Assembly (NCBI GenBank): GCA_020403455.1
Contig: JADBXP010000017.1
Span: forward strand, 1-64,000
Source of the DNA: Chitinophagaceae bacterium
Lineage (GTDB): Bacteria; Bacteroidota; Bacteroidia; Chitinophagales; Chitinophagaceae
DNA length: 64,000 nucleotides
Direction of reading: 5' to 3'
In this document: one piece after another, positions 8,175 through 16,139 of the stretch
Position numbering within the stretch: the stretch's first letter is position 1
Layout of the letters: the number at the start of each line of letters is the position of its first letter
Notes under the pieces: generated by a model
The model's input: the letters and a program-made list of their open reading frames with translations, nothing else
Database searches by the model: none
Told to the model about the DNA's origin: nothing
Position numbers and translations under genes: made by a program

Positions 8175-9047
8175 TTATATAACTTTATTCATGTCAATTG
8201 GGTACCCGCTATTTCGCAATTCCTTTGCTAGGCCTAATTTCCAATCCTTGTCCATTGAAATGTAAACAACTCCTGAAATATCATTAGGCGTCTCTATATC
8301 ACCCTTAACTAACGCTGCAACATTTTTACGTCCTATTTTTCCAATCAAATATCCATGTTCAAAAACAACATTTTGTCTTGCTCTATGCTTTAGTTCAGTT
8401 TCAGTGCCTTTTTTAGCACCTAAGTCGCAGGGTGTATAAAGCACTACTCCAAAACCAACATTTGAATAATTTTCAATTTTTTCAATTATAGTTAATCCAG
8501 AACTTGCTTGTTCATGTAAAATAATTGGTTTAAAACCAAGTTGTTGAATGAATCTTGCTGTTTCAACTTTAGCTAAATCGTCATGACCATGAACTATAAA
8601 TATCTGTGTTCTATCAAACTCTGTTTCATTGTTCTGAGTGCCTTCTGATTCCACCTCAGAAGATTTTAATAAATCTGTCTTTTGAACAAGTTTCTTGAGA
8701 GTATCAACTTTTGAATTGAATTTATCAATAAAATCTTTTACTTCATGCGCTGGATTTGTGCGTCCACTGAGTATAAAAGAACCCCACTCACCAATTTCAT
8801 TATATTGTTTTCGGTATTCATTATATGGTACATTAAATGATTGTTTGAGCAATTCAAGATTATAGTCATGCCATGAAGAATATTCCTTTTTAAAACGTTC
8901 AAAATCAATCATTGTCTGAATATTCGTTTTAAGTAGTTCTTCACCAAGAAAAATACGTTCTTGTAGTTCTTCTTTGAATACTCCTTTAGATTTAATCAAA
9001 AAAGTCGGTTCTATTTCAGGTTTAGTTTTTGTTGTACTTTTTGCCAT
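8175..9047 (-). CDS. TIR-like nucleotide-binding effector (PF10137-type)
   Basis: From the ATG at 9047 this is a 290-residue protein. The N-terminal half is helical. The C-terminal half has the TIR-like pattern IFIVHGHDD, then LHEQASSGLTIIEKIE, then a VVLYTPCDLG strand, then RARQNVVFEHGYLIGKIGR, whose Glu is the expected catalytic residue. Family knowledge: these domains degrade NAD in phage defence, for example in CBASS- and Pycsar-linked effectors. No cyclic-nucleotide-binding domain is evident in the N-terminal half. Alternative starts at 9137 or 9143 would couple it to the 44-residue ORF upstream through a GTGA overlap. It lies in the cargo part of the element. Confidence 0.75.
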   Translation of the reverse strand: MAKSTTKTKPEIEPTFLIKSKGVFKEELQERIFLGEELLKTNIQTMIDFERFKKEYSSWHDYNLELLKQSFNVPYNEYRKQYNEIGEWGSFILSGRTNPAHEVKDFIDKFNSKVDTLKKLVQKTDLLKSSEVESEGTQNNETEFDRTQIFIVHGHDDLAKVETARFIQQLGFKPIILHEQASSGLTIIEKIENYSNVGFGVVLYTPCDLGAKKGTETELKHRARQNVVFEHGYLIGKIGRKNVAALVKGDIETPNDISGVVYISMDKDWKLGLAKELRNSGYPIDMNKVI

Positions 9048-9139
9048 GTATATAATTCTTAAATATTGTTCCAAATGTTTTGTAGCTAAAAGAAGTTGGT
9101 GATTTCGAAGCACTTCACTGTCTACCAAGCACGGCATTA

Positions 9140-9274
9140 TCACTCTGCTTTATTAAATTCTTCAAACCATTTTTCTATTCTCCTGATTTCTTTCGCGTCT
9201 TCTTCAGAAATGATTTTTTGCGACTTAAGCTTTTTAAGCTTATCCTGAAGTTGTTTCAATTGTTGAACTAGCAT
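9140..9274 (-). CDS. 44-residue coiled-coil ORF upstream of the TIR-like gene
   Basis: This short ORF starts with ATG at 9274 and ends at a TGA that overlaps a possible GTG start of the TIR reading frame. The product is highly charged and helical, with a leucine-lysine heptad-like start (MLVQQLKQLQDKLKKLK) and a second helix rich in Glu and Arg. It has no match I recognise. Its position suggests a partner or regulator of the TIR effector, or an N-terminal part separated by a frame change. Moderate confidence that it is translated. Confidence 0.5.
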   Translation of the reverse strand: MLVQQLKQLQDKLKKLKSQKIISEEDAKEIRRIEKWFEEFNKAE

Positions 9275-9385
9275 GTAATGTACTTTTTAAATTATCTATT
9301 CAAATTTTCCCGTTAAAATGTCGAATATCCTGTTTTTTTGATAGCATCGGACATTGTACTCATTTGTCCTATTGTTGTTGGTATA

Positions 9386-9446
9386 CATCCAAAAAAGGGT
9401 AGATATGCGAATGTTTGTTGCCGAGTAATCAAATATAATAAATTCA
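9386..9446. repeat. Dispersed repeat, copy 2
   Basis: Partner of 151-216: about 60 bp with roughly 80% identity by eye, starting CATCCAAAAAAGGGTAGATA. It lies about 110 bp upstream of the 44-residue ORF that opens the TIR operon. Confidence 0.55.
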
Positions 9447-9475
9447 TAATTTGCACACAAATAATAATAGTCGTC

Positions 9476-9511
9476 TAAAAAGCTCCCTAATCAATAATTT
9501 AGCTTTAGGGA
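9476..9511 (-). terminator. Probable terminator downstream of the radC-like gene
   Basis: Read on the minus strand, CCCTAA and TTAGGG arms are followed by AGCTTTTTAG. It lies downstream of the radC-like gene. The stem is short and AT-containing, so confidence is moderate. Confidence 0.4.
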
Positions 9512-9526
9512 ATATTTTTAATAACA

Positions 9527-9540
9527 ATGTTTGCAAACAT
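9527..9540. promoter_or_regulatory. Perfect 14-bp palindrome
   Basis: ATGTTTGCAAACAT is a perfect inverted repeat in the control region between the TIR operon and the radC-like gene. It could be an operator for a dimeric regulator. No regulator gene is recognised in the element. Confidence 0.35.
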
Positions 9541-9662
9541 TTGCATTTTCATCGACACAATTCGACATCCGACACATAATTTATGCCGAATGTCGCAAAA
9601 TGTCGCATCCAACTAACAACCTTTCCTGTTTACAATGTTAAGCACTGTAATTTCAATTAGGC

Positions 9663-10115
9663 TCACAGATGGCCCTCTTCCGTAAAACTCAAATATCTGC
9701 CTTCTGGAGCAATTATCAGGTGATCTAACAGCTTGATATCCATATACTCACTAGCTTTTTTTATTTTGTTCGTGAGCTCCTTGTCTGCTTCTGAGGGTTT
9801 CAGATTTCCTGAGGGGTGATTATGGGCTAAAATGATGCCTGTGGCGGCCGTTTTAAGGGCTACAGATAAGAGTAATCTAACATCAACCACCGTACCTGTA
9901 ATTCCCCCAACAGACATGGGATATACTCCAATTACACGATTAGAACGGTTGAGGTACAAAGCCACAAATCTTTCCTGCAGAGACAATGTTTCAATGGGGA
10001 AAAATTTGACTAATACATTGTAGGCATCCAGTGAGCTGGAAATAATGGGTTTATCTGATATGGCTGGCTTATAGACCACTTCAATCTCAGCCACATTATT
10101 GAACATTTTTTTCAT
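9663..10115 (-). CDS. RadC-like JAB/MPN domain protein
   Basis: This protein is 150 residues from the ATG at 10115. That start is chosen because a strong terminator hairpin (10134-10162) lies directly upstream, so longer starts would run through it. It contains the JAMM-type metalloprotease signature (segment LAHNHPSGNLKPSEAD) followed by DHLIIAP. The N-terminal helix-hairpin-helix part of full RadC is missing, as is usual for copies on Bacteroidota mobile elements. The biochemical role of RadC proteins is unclear; they are common on plasmids and islands. It is the last gene of a minus-strand series running from the ATPase gene. Confidence 0.85.
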   Translation of the reverse strand: MKKMFNNVAEIEVVYKPAISDKPIISSSLDAYNVLVKFFPIETLSLQERFVALYLNRSNRVIGVYPMSVGGITGTVVDVRLLLSVALKTAATGIILAHNHPSGNLKPSEADKELTNKIKKASEYMDIKLLDHLIIAPEGRYLSFTEEGHL

Positions 10116-10133
10116 GATGAATGATTTTAGGGT

Positions 10134-10162
10134 AAAAAAAATCCCCACCGTTACGTGGGGAT
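10134..10162 (-). terminator. Rho-independent terminator after the DUF3871 gene
   Basis: On the minus strand, ATCCCCAC, a six-base loop and GTGGGGAT are followed by a run of eight T, starting 6 bp after the stop of the DUF3871 gene. It is a perfect 8-bp stem. The radC-like gene must start after it, so its expression needs read-through or its own promoter. Confidence 0.85.
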
Positions 10163-10168
10163 CTGTGA

Positions 10169-11164
10169 TTAATTCAGGTACCAACTTTGTCGTTTGTGTT
10201 CTACGCAGTGGTTTAGGTCTGTTAACAGGTCAAAAGCATTTACACTACGTTCCAGGAAGCTATCAATATAGCTGCTTTTATTTGCACCAGTGAGCAGGTT
10301 ATACAGCTTCCAAAGATTAATATTCCCAAAAGCATCTCTGGAAAAACTGCTGTCTTTATAGAAGTCCCTAACAACCGTATTAATCTGCTGGTCACCAAAC
10401 AGCAAAGCAGGAATATCCTTCCTGTATTCTGCTGGCATGTGGTGGTACATTCTACATCTTCCAATCAGGTGGGCGAACTGTTGCTCTGTAATGTAGTTAT
10501 CAGCTAACTGCTTCATCTGGTATAGATGCTGCTCCTGATTATACCCAGTAATCAACATCTGTATTGAAGCTTTGAGCTGGTCAAGGGACTTCACTTTTAG
10601 CTCTCCCAAGAAGCCGTCCGTCCAAACACAGAGGTTGGTACATACCCTGTTTTTAAAGCCAACAAATACTTTGAAGTGCTGATCACTCTTTGCCCTACTA
10701 TACAGATTATCCAGATTGTAGGCTTTAACACCCCCAATTGTCAGGGATAAATGATTGCCGTCTATTTCATTCTGGATAGAGGGAATTTCTATCACAAACA
10801 TCATGCGTTCGTAATAGATGGTTTTTTCCCTGTCTAGCAGCAAATGGGCGGGCTTATCCTTGGCATCTGGTATTCTACCCTTGATGGGATGAGAGAGCCT
10901 CACAGAGGGCTTTAAAATGTGTTCTCCATGGAATATCTCTGTCGCTATTTCAGCAGTGGCATCCACAAACTCTGCGTGGCTGATGAGTGGTTCATTATCC
11001 CTCACGAAAACTGGAATAATATGGTCATTTCTAACCTCTTGAAAGGGCACCTGAATAGTGTTTGCTTCAATAAATGCCTTAGTATTGGATTGCTCCTTTT
11101 TAGCGGGTTGTAAAACCATAGGAAGATTTTCCAGAGAGTTGAATTCATTAATGATGTGTTCCAT
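10169..11164 (-). CDS. DUF3871-type protein of Bacteroidota mobile elements
   Basis: This 331-residue protein starts at the ATG at 11164, which overlaps the end of the ATPase gene by 17 bp. It resembles the DUF3871 family, known from Bacteroidota plasmids and integrative elements. Visible features are the segment HPIKGRIPDAKDKPAHLL, a central LTIGGVKAYNLDNLY and a Cys-rich stretch VCTNLCVWTDG. The function of the family is unknown. Phage proteins with a similar layout act in replication or recombination. The tight overlap with the RecA-fold ATPase suggests a joint DNA-processing role. A terminator follows the stop. Confidence 0.65.
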   Translation of the reverse strand: MEHIINEFNSLENLPMVLQPAKKEQSNTKAFIEANTIQVPFQEVRNDHIIPVFVRDNEPLISHAEFVDATAEIATEIFHGEHILKPSVRLSHPIKGRIPDAKDKPAHLLLDREKTIYYERMMFVIEIPSIQNEIDGNHLSLTIGGVKAYNLDNLYSRAKSDQHFKVFVGFKNRVCTNLCVWTDGFLGELKVKSLDQLKASIQMLITGYNQEQHLYQMKQLADNYITEQQFAHLIGRCRMYHHMPAEYRKDIPALLFGDQQINTVVRDFYKDSSFSRDAFGNINLWKLYNLLTGANKSSYIDSFLERSVNAFDLLTDLNHCVEHKRQSWYLN

Positions 11165-12020
11165 TGGGATTGATGTTTTTGGTAAGTGATGAACTAGCTG
11201 TTTCCTGTTGTAAAATGAGCTTACGCTTCTGCTGCTCGAATTCAGCCTTTCTAGCTTCCCTGTATTGAGGATATTGCTTGTACAAATCAAGGAGTTCTTG
11301 AATACTGCGACAATCATTAATCCTCACAGAAATATCAATGGATTCTTCGTCCTCATTACGCTCACACCAGTCCTTGATGGTAGCACCCGTATGAATACCC
11401 AATTTGGCCTCTGGCTTGCCATAGAACAGTCCTGTTCTGTCCTTACTGGCTGTTGCGTTATTCCTCATATCAACATCAAATACAAGGGTGAACTCATATT
11501 CCATCCCGTCTCGCTGGACAGATTTCAGTCCCACCTTTTCAGGCACCATTTTACCATTCCTGTCATTGAGCACATAGTCCTGCTTGGTTCTAATGGTGGA
11601 AATGATGTGTGCCTGGGATTGCAGGAGCTTTTGAACAAAGGCATTGTGCCGTGGGGTAATTTTCCCCCAATTGGTGAAGCTGTTGCCCTGTAGGCTTGAA
11701 TGAAAGTCAATCAAGTTCTCCCATTCATGGGTTAATGAGTCAATGATGATCACTTCCATGCCTGCCTTTTCACACACCTCAATAGCCTGTATGTATCTTT
11801 CAGGGGTGAAGGGGGCAGTAAGGGATAATACTTGGTATCCACCCAGGTGAGCATAAAGGTCAGCACTGCCATTTTCTGTATCAATGACAGCTATTTTTGA
11901 CCAATTAGGGCATAAGCCATTGGCTATCAAAAGAGAGGAATAGGTCTTTCCAGAACCACTGGGTCCCTGTAGAGCCATTTTAATTTTTGCCCTTTTGCGG
12001 GCTGCTGTTTGTAGTTTCAT
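11148..12020 (-). CDS. RecA-fold ATPase (AAA_24/Sak4-like)
   Basis: This 290-residue protein starts at 12020 (MKLQTAARKR). Walker A is GPSGSGKT near residue 20, Walker B is EVIIIDSLTH near 95, and a sensor-like HIISTIRTKQDYV follows. The C-terminal tail is charged and helical. The fold resembles phage Sak4-like single-strand annealing or recombination ATPases and AAA_24 proteins. Role: probably recombination or replication of the element, acting with the overlapping DUF3871 gene. It is transcribed divergently from the lipoprotein gene. Confidence 0.75.
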   Translation of the reverse strand: MKLQTAARKRAKIKMALQGPSGSGKTYSSLLIANGLCPNWSKIAVIDTENGSADLYAHLGGYQVLSLTAPFTPERYIQAIEVCEKAGMEVIIIDSLTHEWENLIDFHSSLQGNSFTNWGKITPRHNAFVQKLLQSQAHIISTIRTKQDYVLNDRNGKMVPEKVGLKSVQRDGMEYEFTLVFDVDMRNNATASKDRTGLFYGKPEAKLGIHTGATIKDWCERNEDEESIDISVRINDCRSIQELLDLYKQYPQYREARKAEFEQQKRKLILQQETASSSLTKNINPNGTHH

Positions 12021-12033
12021 ATTAAATAATTTA

Positions 12034-12041
12034 TAACTTTG
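12034..12041 (+). promoter_or_regulatory. -7 box of the element lipoprotein gene
   Basis: TAACTTTG fits TAnnTTTG and lies 16 bp before the first ATG. A TTTG -33 box at 12008-12011 is 22 bp upstream, one base longer than the usual spacer. It gives the lipoprotein gene its own promoter, divergent from the ATPase gene. Confidence 0.5.
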
Positions 12042-12057
12042 TAAAAAATATCGTGCT

Positions 12058-12477
12058 ATGACACACATGTCAAAACTTTTTTTTCTACTGTCCCTGTGTA
12101 TTTTTTTTTCAGCATGCAGTAAATCAGATACTAATTCTCATGTGAATGATGATTACTATGTGAAGTATAAGGTAGAGAGCTCAACCATTTATTCTGGCGG
12201 TAAATTGGACGTCCAATTAAGCGGGGAAAATTCCACCCTGCCGCTTGTCATAAATCAAAAACAAACATGGGAAACAACCATAGGGCCTGTAAAGAAAGGA
12301 TTTCAAGCTAACCTAAAGGTTACAAAACAGGGATGGGATGGACAAACTGTTGAGAACCATCTTAAGTTATACCTCCGTATAGAATTAAGTAAGAACAATG
12401 GTCCATTTGCTATGAAGCAATTAAATGGCTCAGAAACTCCACGGGCAACTGCTGAAATAAAATATACAGTAGAATAA
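12058..12477 (+). CDS. Small lipoprotein carried by the element
   Basis: This 139-residue protein has a hydrophobic signal peptide and lipobox (segment FFSACSKSD), so Cys20 is the expected lipidated residue. The mature part is about 120 residues and looks like a beta-rich secreted domain. No family is recognised. It is the only plus-strand gene of the right half of the element and has its own promoter. A surface lipoprotein on a small element could affect phage adsorption or superinfection, but that is speculation. M4 at 12067 is an alternative start. Confidence 0.7.
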   Translation: MTHMSKLFFLLSLCIFFSACSKSDTNSHVNDDYYVKYKVESSTIYSGGKLDVQLSGENSTLPLVINQKQTWETTIGPVKKGFQANLKVTKQGWDGQTVENHLKLYLRIELSKNNGPFAMKQLNGSETPRATAEIKYTVE

Positions 12478-12482
12478 AAATA

Positions 12483-12510
12483 GGGGAGCCAGTATTGCTA
12501 CCAGCTCCCC
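12483..12510 (+). terminator. Hairpin after the lipoprotein gene
   Basis: GGGGAGC and GCTCCCC arms flank a 14-base loop, starting 5 bp after the stop. No T-run follows, so it may be a pause or decay-protecting hairpin rather than a full terminator. Confidence 0.4.
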
Positions 12511-12645
12511 GTTACCAATCATCCTCCACAAGTAGAAAATTAAAAGAAGCTAACAAACGGATTCAGGAGGATTGATTTCACTTGTGAGGATGGGCTGATC
12601 CTTGGTGCTTTTTGATTTTCAATTATTAGGAGGAATGACTGGTAA

Positions 12646-12996
12646 TTAGGCTTTCAAAATGAACGGGTTCATTTTTGTGTGCCCAATCACCTCAGCATTC
12701 TCCTTTGGCTGATAAGCCCAAGAGTGTTGCAGACGAATCACTTCACCTGTAGTAGGGCTAGTGAAATCATAGGGATCACAAATCACCCTTACAATTTCCC
12801 CTTCAATTTGCTGACCTATCATCAGCTTGGCTGTTTCCAGGGTTCCTGTAAATGGGATGTTGCATTTCCTCACAGTGGCATAATAGCGCTGTGTTGTTTG
12901 AGATTGGATGAGCTGAACACCACCTGAGATTTCTAATACGGTGAATGTTGTTCCATCTTTCTTTAGCCTTTCGAGGCAGTTTGTTACTGTTACCAT
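12646..12996 (-). CDS. Small conserved protein of unknown function
   Basis: This 116-residue protein has no signal peptide and no catalytic motif I recognise. Predicted strands dominate (ISGGVQLIQSQTTQRYYATV, IVRVICDPYDFTSPTTGEV), which suggests a small beta-barrel or OB-like fold, perhaps nucleic-acid binding. It stands between the polymerase and the ATPase on the same strand, so a role in element replication is plausible. Length and base composition argue for a real gene. Confidence 0.6.
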   Translation of the reverse strand: MVTVTNCLERLKKDGTTFTVLEISGGVQLIQSQTTQRYYATVRKCNIPFTGTLETAKLMIGQQIEGEIVRVICDPYDFTSPTTGEVIRLQHSWAYQPKENAEVIGHTKMNPFILKA

Positions 12997-13384
12997 TGTT
13001 TTATGGTTTTAGATTGGTGAATAAAAATGAGTCTCTACACATTCGTGCCTAGGAGGATGTGTCGGAGGCTCGAAACTTAGGTGGGGTTGTTGGAGGGAGT
13101 AACCTAACCTGTTATGCACATAAAAAAGGTTAGGGTGGCTAAGAGTACTAATAACAAAATTTGTTATTGACTAAGCGGAAGGGGGGGGTATTGAAAAGGA
13201 AAAAAAAATGAAGGGGGATGTAATAAGTTATCAGCCCCACAGGTTTTAAAATTTGGTGGATTAAGTTCCGCCAGGTGATTAAAGCTATATTATTATACAT
13301 GTATTAGCTAATAACCTGTTGTCAAAAATGAGATTCATATCTATCAGGTGCTTCACCCCCACTCTATATCACACAGATAAAAAA
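12997..13384. other. Possible origin or control region of the element
   Basis: This 388-bp gap lies between the polymerase gene and the small conserved gene. It contains the perfect palindrome AATAACAAAATTTGTTATT (13150-13168), an inverted repeat ACCTAACC / GGTTAGG (13102-13133), a run of eight G near 13185, and an AT-rich stretch near 13285. No gene is visible. Position next to the polymerase fits a replication origin or operator, but this is an inference. Confidence 0.4.
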
Positions 13385-14764
13385 TCAACCCCAAAACTCT
13401 ATGCCTAGTTTTACATGTAATCCAGTATAATTGAATATTTCCTCCCGTAGAACCTCAGAAACATATAACTCATTACCTACGACAGTAGCGATGCTGTCAT
13501 GAACAGTGAATATGGGCAGATCTGGATTCTCCATTGCAATCCTTTTTGCTGCTTTTTCTACGATAATGTTACTTTCAATCCTTTGTAATAAATGTGAAAG
13601 TGTGGTGTGATTGTTCCTTTTTATCATCTTAAATATCTCGTAAACTGCTGGAAATTTGTCCCTGAAAAGTCTCTTAAAATGTGCCGTAGGCTGTCCAATA
13701 AATTTGTTGCTCGAGAAGAAAACCATGAACATCATCTTTTTCATATCTCCCTTTGTAAGTGCCCCATGGGGTGAGATTATAGCAGCTATTTCATTATAAA
13801 AATCACCTGAATTTACCAGTAAATTATATCGCTGAAATCCTTTACTGTCATGTGTTTTAGAGCTTTCTACTATCATAATGTAATGAATGATTGATGATAG
13901 TATTTTATCCACTGGTTTATGTAGTAAAGGTATTAATGTGGGAAATTGCTGAATGTTAATGGATTTGGAATGATTCTGATAGAACGCCTTTTTTAGTAAT
14001 AGGGTACTGAACAAGGGTTGAGAGTTTTTGATATCAATGTTTACAAGCTTTTGACCATCGTATTTTATGAAAGCTCTTAGCTCTTTTTTTATGTTTGCAA
14101 TGTTTGAGTGAAAACGACCAATGTTTTCATCAACACTATAATAGAAGTCTTTACTCGCAAACTTTTTTATGGATGAGAGTGCTTTATATCTTTTAGCTAC
14201 ATTGCTTGGCTGGCCTTTAACAGGGCCCCAAATACCTCCTGTTACTGGTGTATAGGGAAATAATTCATCAACTTTTTTCCTTGCACCCTTTTCATCTATC
14301 GTGAGCAAGTGATTGAACCATTTAGTAAGGTATGCATGGTTTTTTGTTGCTTTCTTGTATGCCGCTTGTTGTTCTTTATGGTATCTCTTTACTTTTTTTC
14401 TAATGACAAAATCCTGAATTGGGATAGGCTCCAATTGCCTCAAGTCACTCTTAAGTAAAATGCGATAACCAAATGATTCTTTGCCTACCACATACTTGCT
14501 TCTATCAACAGGTCTACCTTTACTTCTAAGGTAATCCATATATTTCTTGTAATTCTTATTGAACTGCTGAAGTCGTGTAGCATTTAATTTCACATACCCT
14601 TCGTCATTATCCAAGTCCTCTAGACCAGAAGCATCCACAATTAAATCAATCAGATGATAGAAATAATCTTTCTTATAAGGGAAGTCAGGTGGATATTTGG
14701 AGAGAATGGCATCTAGATTTATGCTTTCTGGAATCATCCAACACATTGACTTAAAATCAGGCAT
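13385..14764 (-). CDS. Superfamily A polymerase-like protein (TV-Pol type)
   Basis: This 459-residue protein carries the order of motifs of superfamily A polymerases. GRFHSNIANIKKELR (216-230) matches the template-binding TGR segment. LVNIDIKNSQPLF (D244, Q249) is motif A. KGDMKKMMFMVFFSSNK (338-354) is an O-helix-like motif B. FTVHDSI (H422, D423) is motif C. It has no 3'-5' exonuclease domain. Both catalytic aspartates are present. Known context: TV-Pol-type enzymes occur in transposons and phages, mainly of Bacteroidota. It is probably the replication polymerase of this element. It lies just downstream of the integrase on the same strand, with a possible origin region after it. Confidence 0.75.
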   Translation of the reverse strand: MPDFKSMCWMIPESINLDAILSKYPPDFPYKKDYFYHLIDLIVDASGLEDLDNDEGYVKLNATRLQQFNKNYKKYMDYLRSKGRPVDRSKYVVGKESFGYRILLKSDLRQLEPIPIQDFVIRKKVKRYHKEQQAAYKKATKNHAYLTKWFNHLLTIDEKGARKKVDELFPYTPVTGGIWGPVKGQPSNVAKRYKALSSIKKFASKDFYYSVDENIGRFHSNIANIKKELRAFIKYDGQKLVNIDIKNSQPLFSTLLLKKAFYQNHSKSINIQQFPTLIPLLHKPVDKILSSIIHYIMIVESSKTHDSKGFQRYNLLVNSGDFYNEIAAIISPHGALTKGDMKKMMFMVFFSSNKFIGQPTAHFKRLFRDKFPAVYEIFKMIKRNNHTTLSHLLQRIESNIIVEKAAKRIAMENPDLPIFTVHDSIATVVGNELYVSEVLREEIFNYTGLHVKLGIEFWG

Positions 14765-14826
14765 AGCTCTATGTATTTTGTGGATACATTATCTCACAGT
14801 AAAGTTAATACTATGAAATTTATCCC

Positions 14827-16011
14827 TTAAAATTTAGGTAAATCTCGTGGAATATTTATTTGATGCGTATAGTTCCTCAGAGCTGTCTCTGGATTATTGC
14901 CCATCAAAAACGCAGTCATTACTGGTGTGATCCCTTGGTCTATACATCTACTGGCAAATGTATGTCTGCAAGCATAAAGCACCCTATGAGGTATATTGAG
15001 CTTCTTAAGCACCACAGAAAATACCCTACGCTGAAACATTTTATCATCAATTGCCCCTCCAGAGTATGACTGGAATACAAGGTCATCAGGTGCTTTTCCA
15101 ACAGTATGTGGTAATAAAAGCTCCTGGAGATCATTGGTCATAGGAATCAACCTCACTTTACCATTCTTTGTCTCCTTCCTAATCCTTGCAGCTGTATGTG
15201 TTCCATGCACTGTTCTGGCAAGTGCTTCCTTAATAACAATAGTTTTTTGCTGGAAGTCCAGACAGCCTACTCTCAACCCTACAGCTTCTGCATTTCTAAG
15301 TCCTGTTTTGAACAGTAAATAGATGAATGGATAGTAAAATGAATGCTTATACCTGGAGCTGGATGGACAAAACCTGTCATATTTTATTGCATCAAGAATT
15401 TGTAGTATTTCTTTTTCAGTAAAAGGTGCCCTCTCTGGCTTCTGTATCTTTTTTACCCTTCTCTTGGAAATACCCTCAAAAGGATTAACAGACCATACTC
15501 CCTGTTTGAGCATCCATTCTGAGAATCCCTTTAACATTGAAAGCCGTTCATTATATGTTTTAGGACAATATTTCTCTGTACCAAGCCTCGATGGTAAATC
15601 ACTGGGGGTAATTTCTCCCCATTTTCTAAGCGTATTCCTTAGGTGGTAATAGTCAGAGTTCCTTTCACAATCCAGCTGCTTGAATTCCTTGACCCATTTT
15701 TCAAAAAAGGAGACAATGGTGGCAGGCTGAACTCTCTCTTCCTTAGCTTCTGAAGCCTTACCCCCATACTTAACCAGCGATACATCAAATACTTTGTAGG
15801 CAATGTCCAATTCAATCTGCATCACCACCAACCTGGCTGCCTTCAAGTTTTTATTGTTGTATAACCCCTGTCCCAGGGAATACCTTTTCCCCTCATACCT
15901 CCATCTTAGCCTTATCCTACCCTTAAAGTTGGAAATTGAAACACTACCCTTAGGAGACTTGTGACCCAAAACGTGACCCATTCGATACCCAAATTTGAAT
16001 GTGAAGGGCAT
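14827..16011 (-). CDS. int: Tyrosine recombinase, element integrase
   Basis: This 394-residue integrase has an N-terminal DNA-binding SAM-like part and a C-terminal catalytic domain. The first Arg is in KTGLRNAEAVGLR, the HxxR region is ACRHTFASRC, and the nucleophile Tyr is in NPETALRNYTH. The second His position (usually LGH) reads MGNN, a common variant. Family knowledge: such enzymes integrate elements into tRNA 3' ends. It lies next to attR and the intact tRNA-Pro, as expected. M11 (15981) is an alternative start. No excisionase gene was recognised. Confidence 0.9.
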   Translation of the reverse strand: MPFTFKFGYRMGHVLGHKSPKGSVSISNFKGRIRLRWRYEGKRYSLGQGLYNNKNLKAARLVVMQIELDIAYKVFDVSLVKYGGKASEAKEERVQPATIVSFFEKWVKEFKQLDCERNSDYYHLRNTLRKWGEITPSDLPSRLGTEKYCPKTYNERLSMLKGFSEWMLKQGVWSVNPFEGISKRRVKKIQKPERAPFTEKEILQILDAIKYDRFCPSSSRYKHSFYYPFIYLLFKTGLRNAEAVGLRVGCLDFQQKTIVIKEALARTVHGTHTAARIRKETKNGKVRLIPMTNDLQELLLPHTVGKAPDDLVFQSYSGGAIDDKMFQRRVFSVVLKKLNIPHRVLYACRHTFASRCIDQGITPVMTAFLMGNNPETALRNYTHQINIPRDLPKF

Positions 16012-16139
16012 ATTTTGGGTATCTCAGTGTTGTAGAAGATTTCTTGAAACAACGATTTATCAAATGATGTTCTTTTAGCAAAAATCCTTGCCAACATTGG
16101 ATTTGAGCATAAAAAAAAGAGCACCAAAAATTGATGCTC

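Larger units (their letters stand above)
9275..9662. other. Regulatory intergenic region between the TIR operon and the radC-like gene
   Basis: This 388-bp gap holds the second dispersed repeat (9386-9446), a terminator-like hairpin (9476-9511) and a perfect palindrome (9527-9540). It also has several TGTCG or CGACA motifs clustered around 9319-9350 and 9550-9610. It separates cargo from the mobility part and looks like a control region. Confidence 0.5.

Noticed and set aside
3493..9047. A classical Pycsar operon formed by the cyclase-like and TIR-like genes
   Set aside because: The genes are 3.8 kb apart on opposite strands, the TIR protein has no obvious cyclic-nucleotide-binding domain and the cyclase catalytic Asn/Arg are missing.
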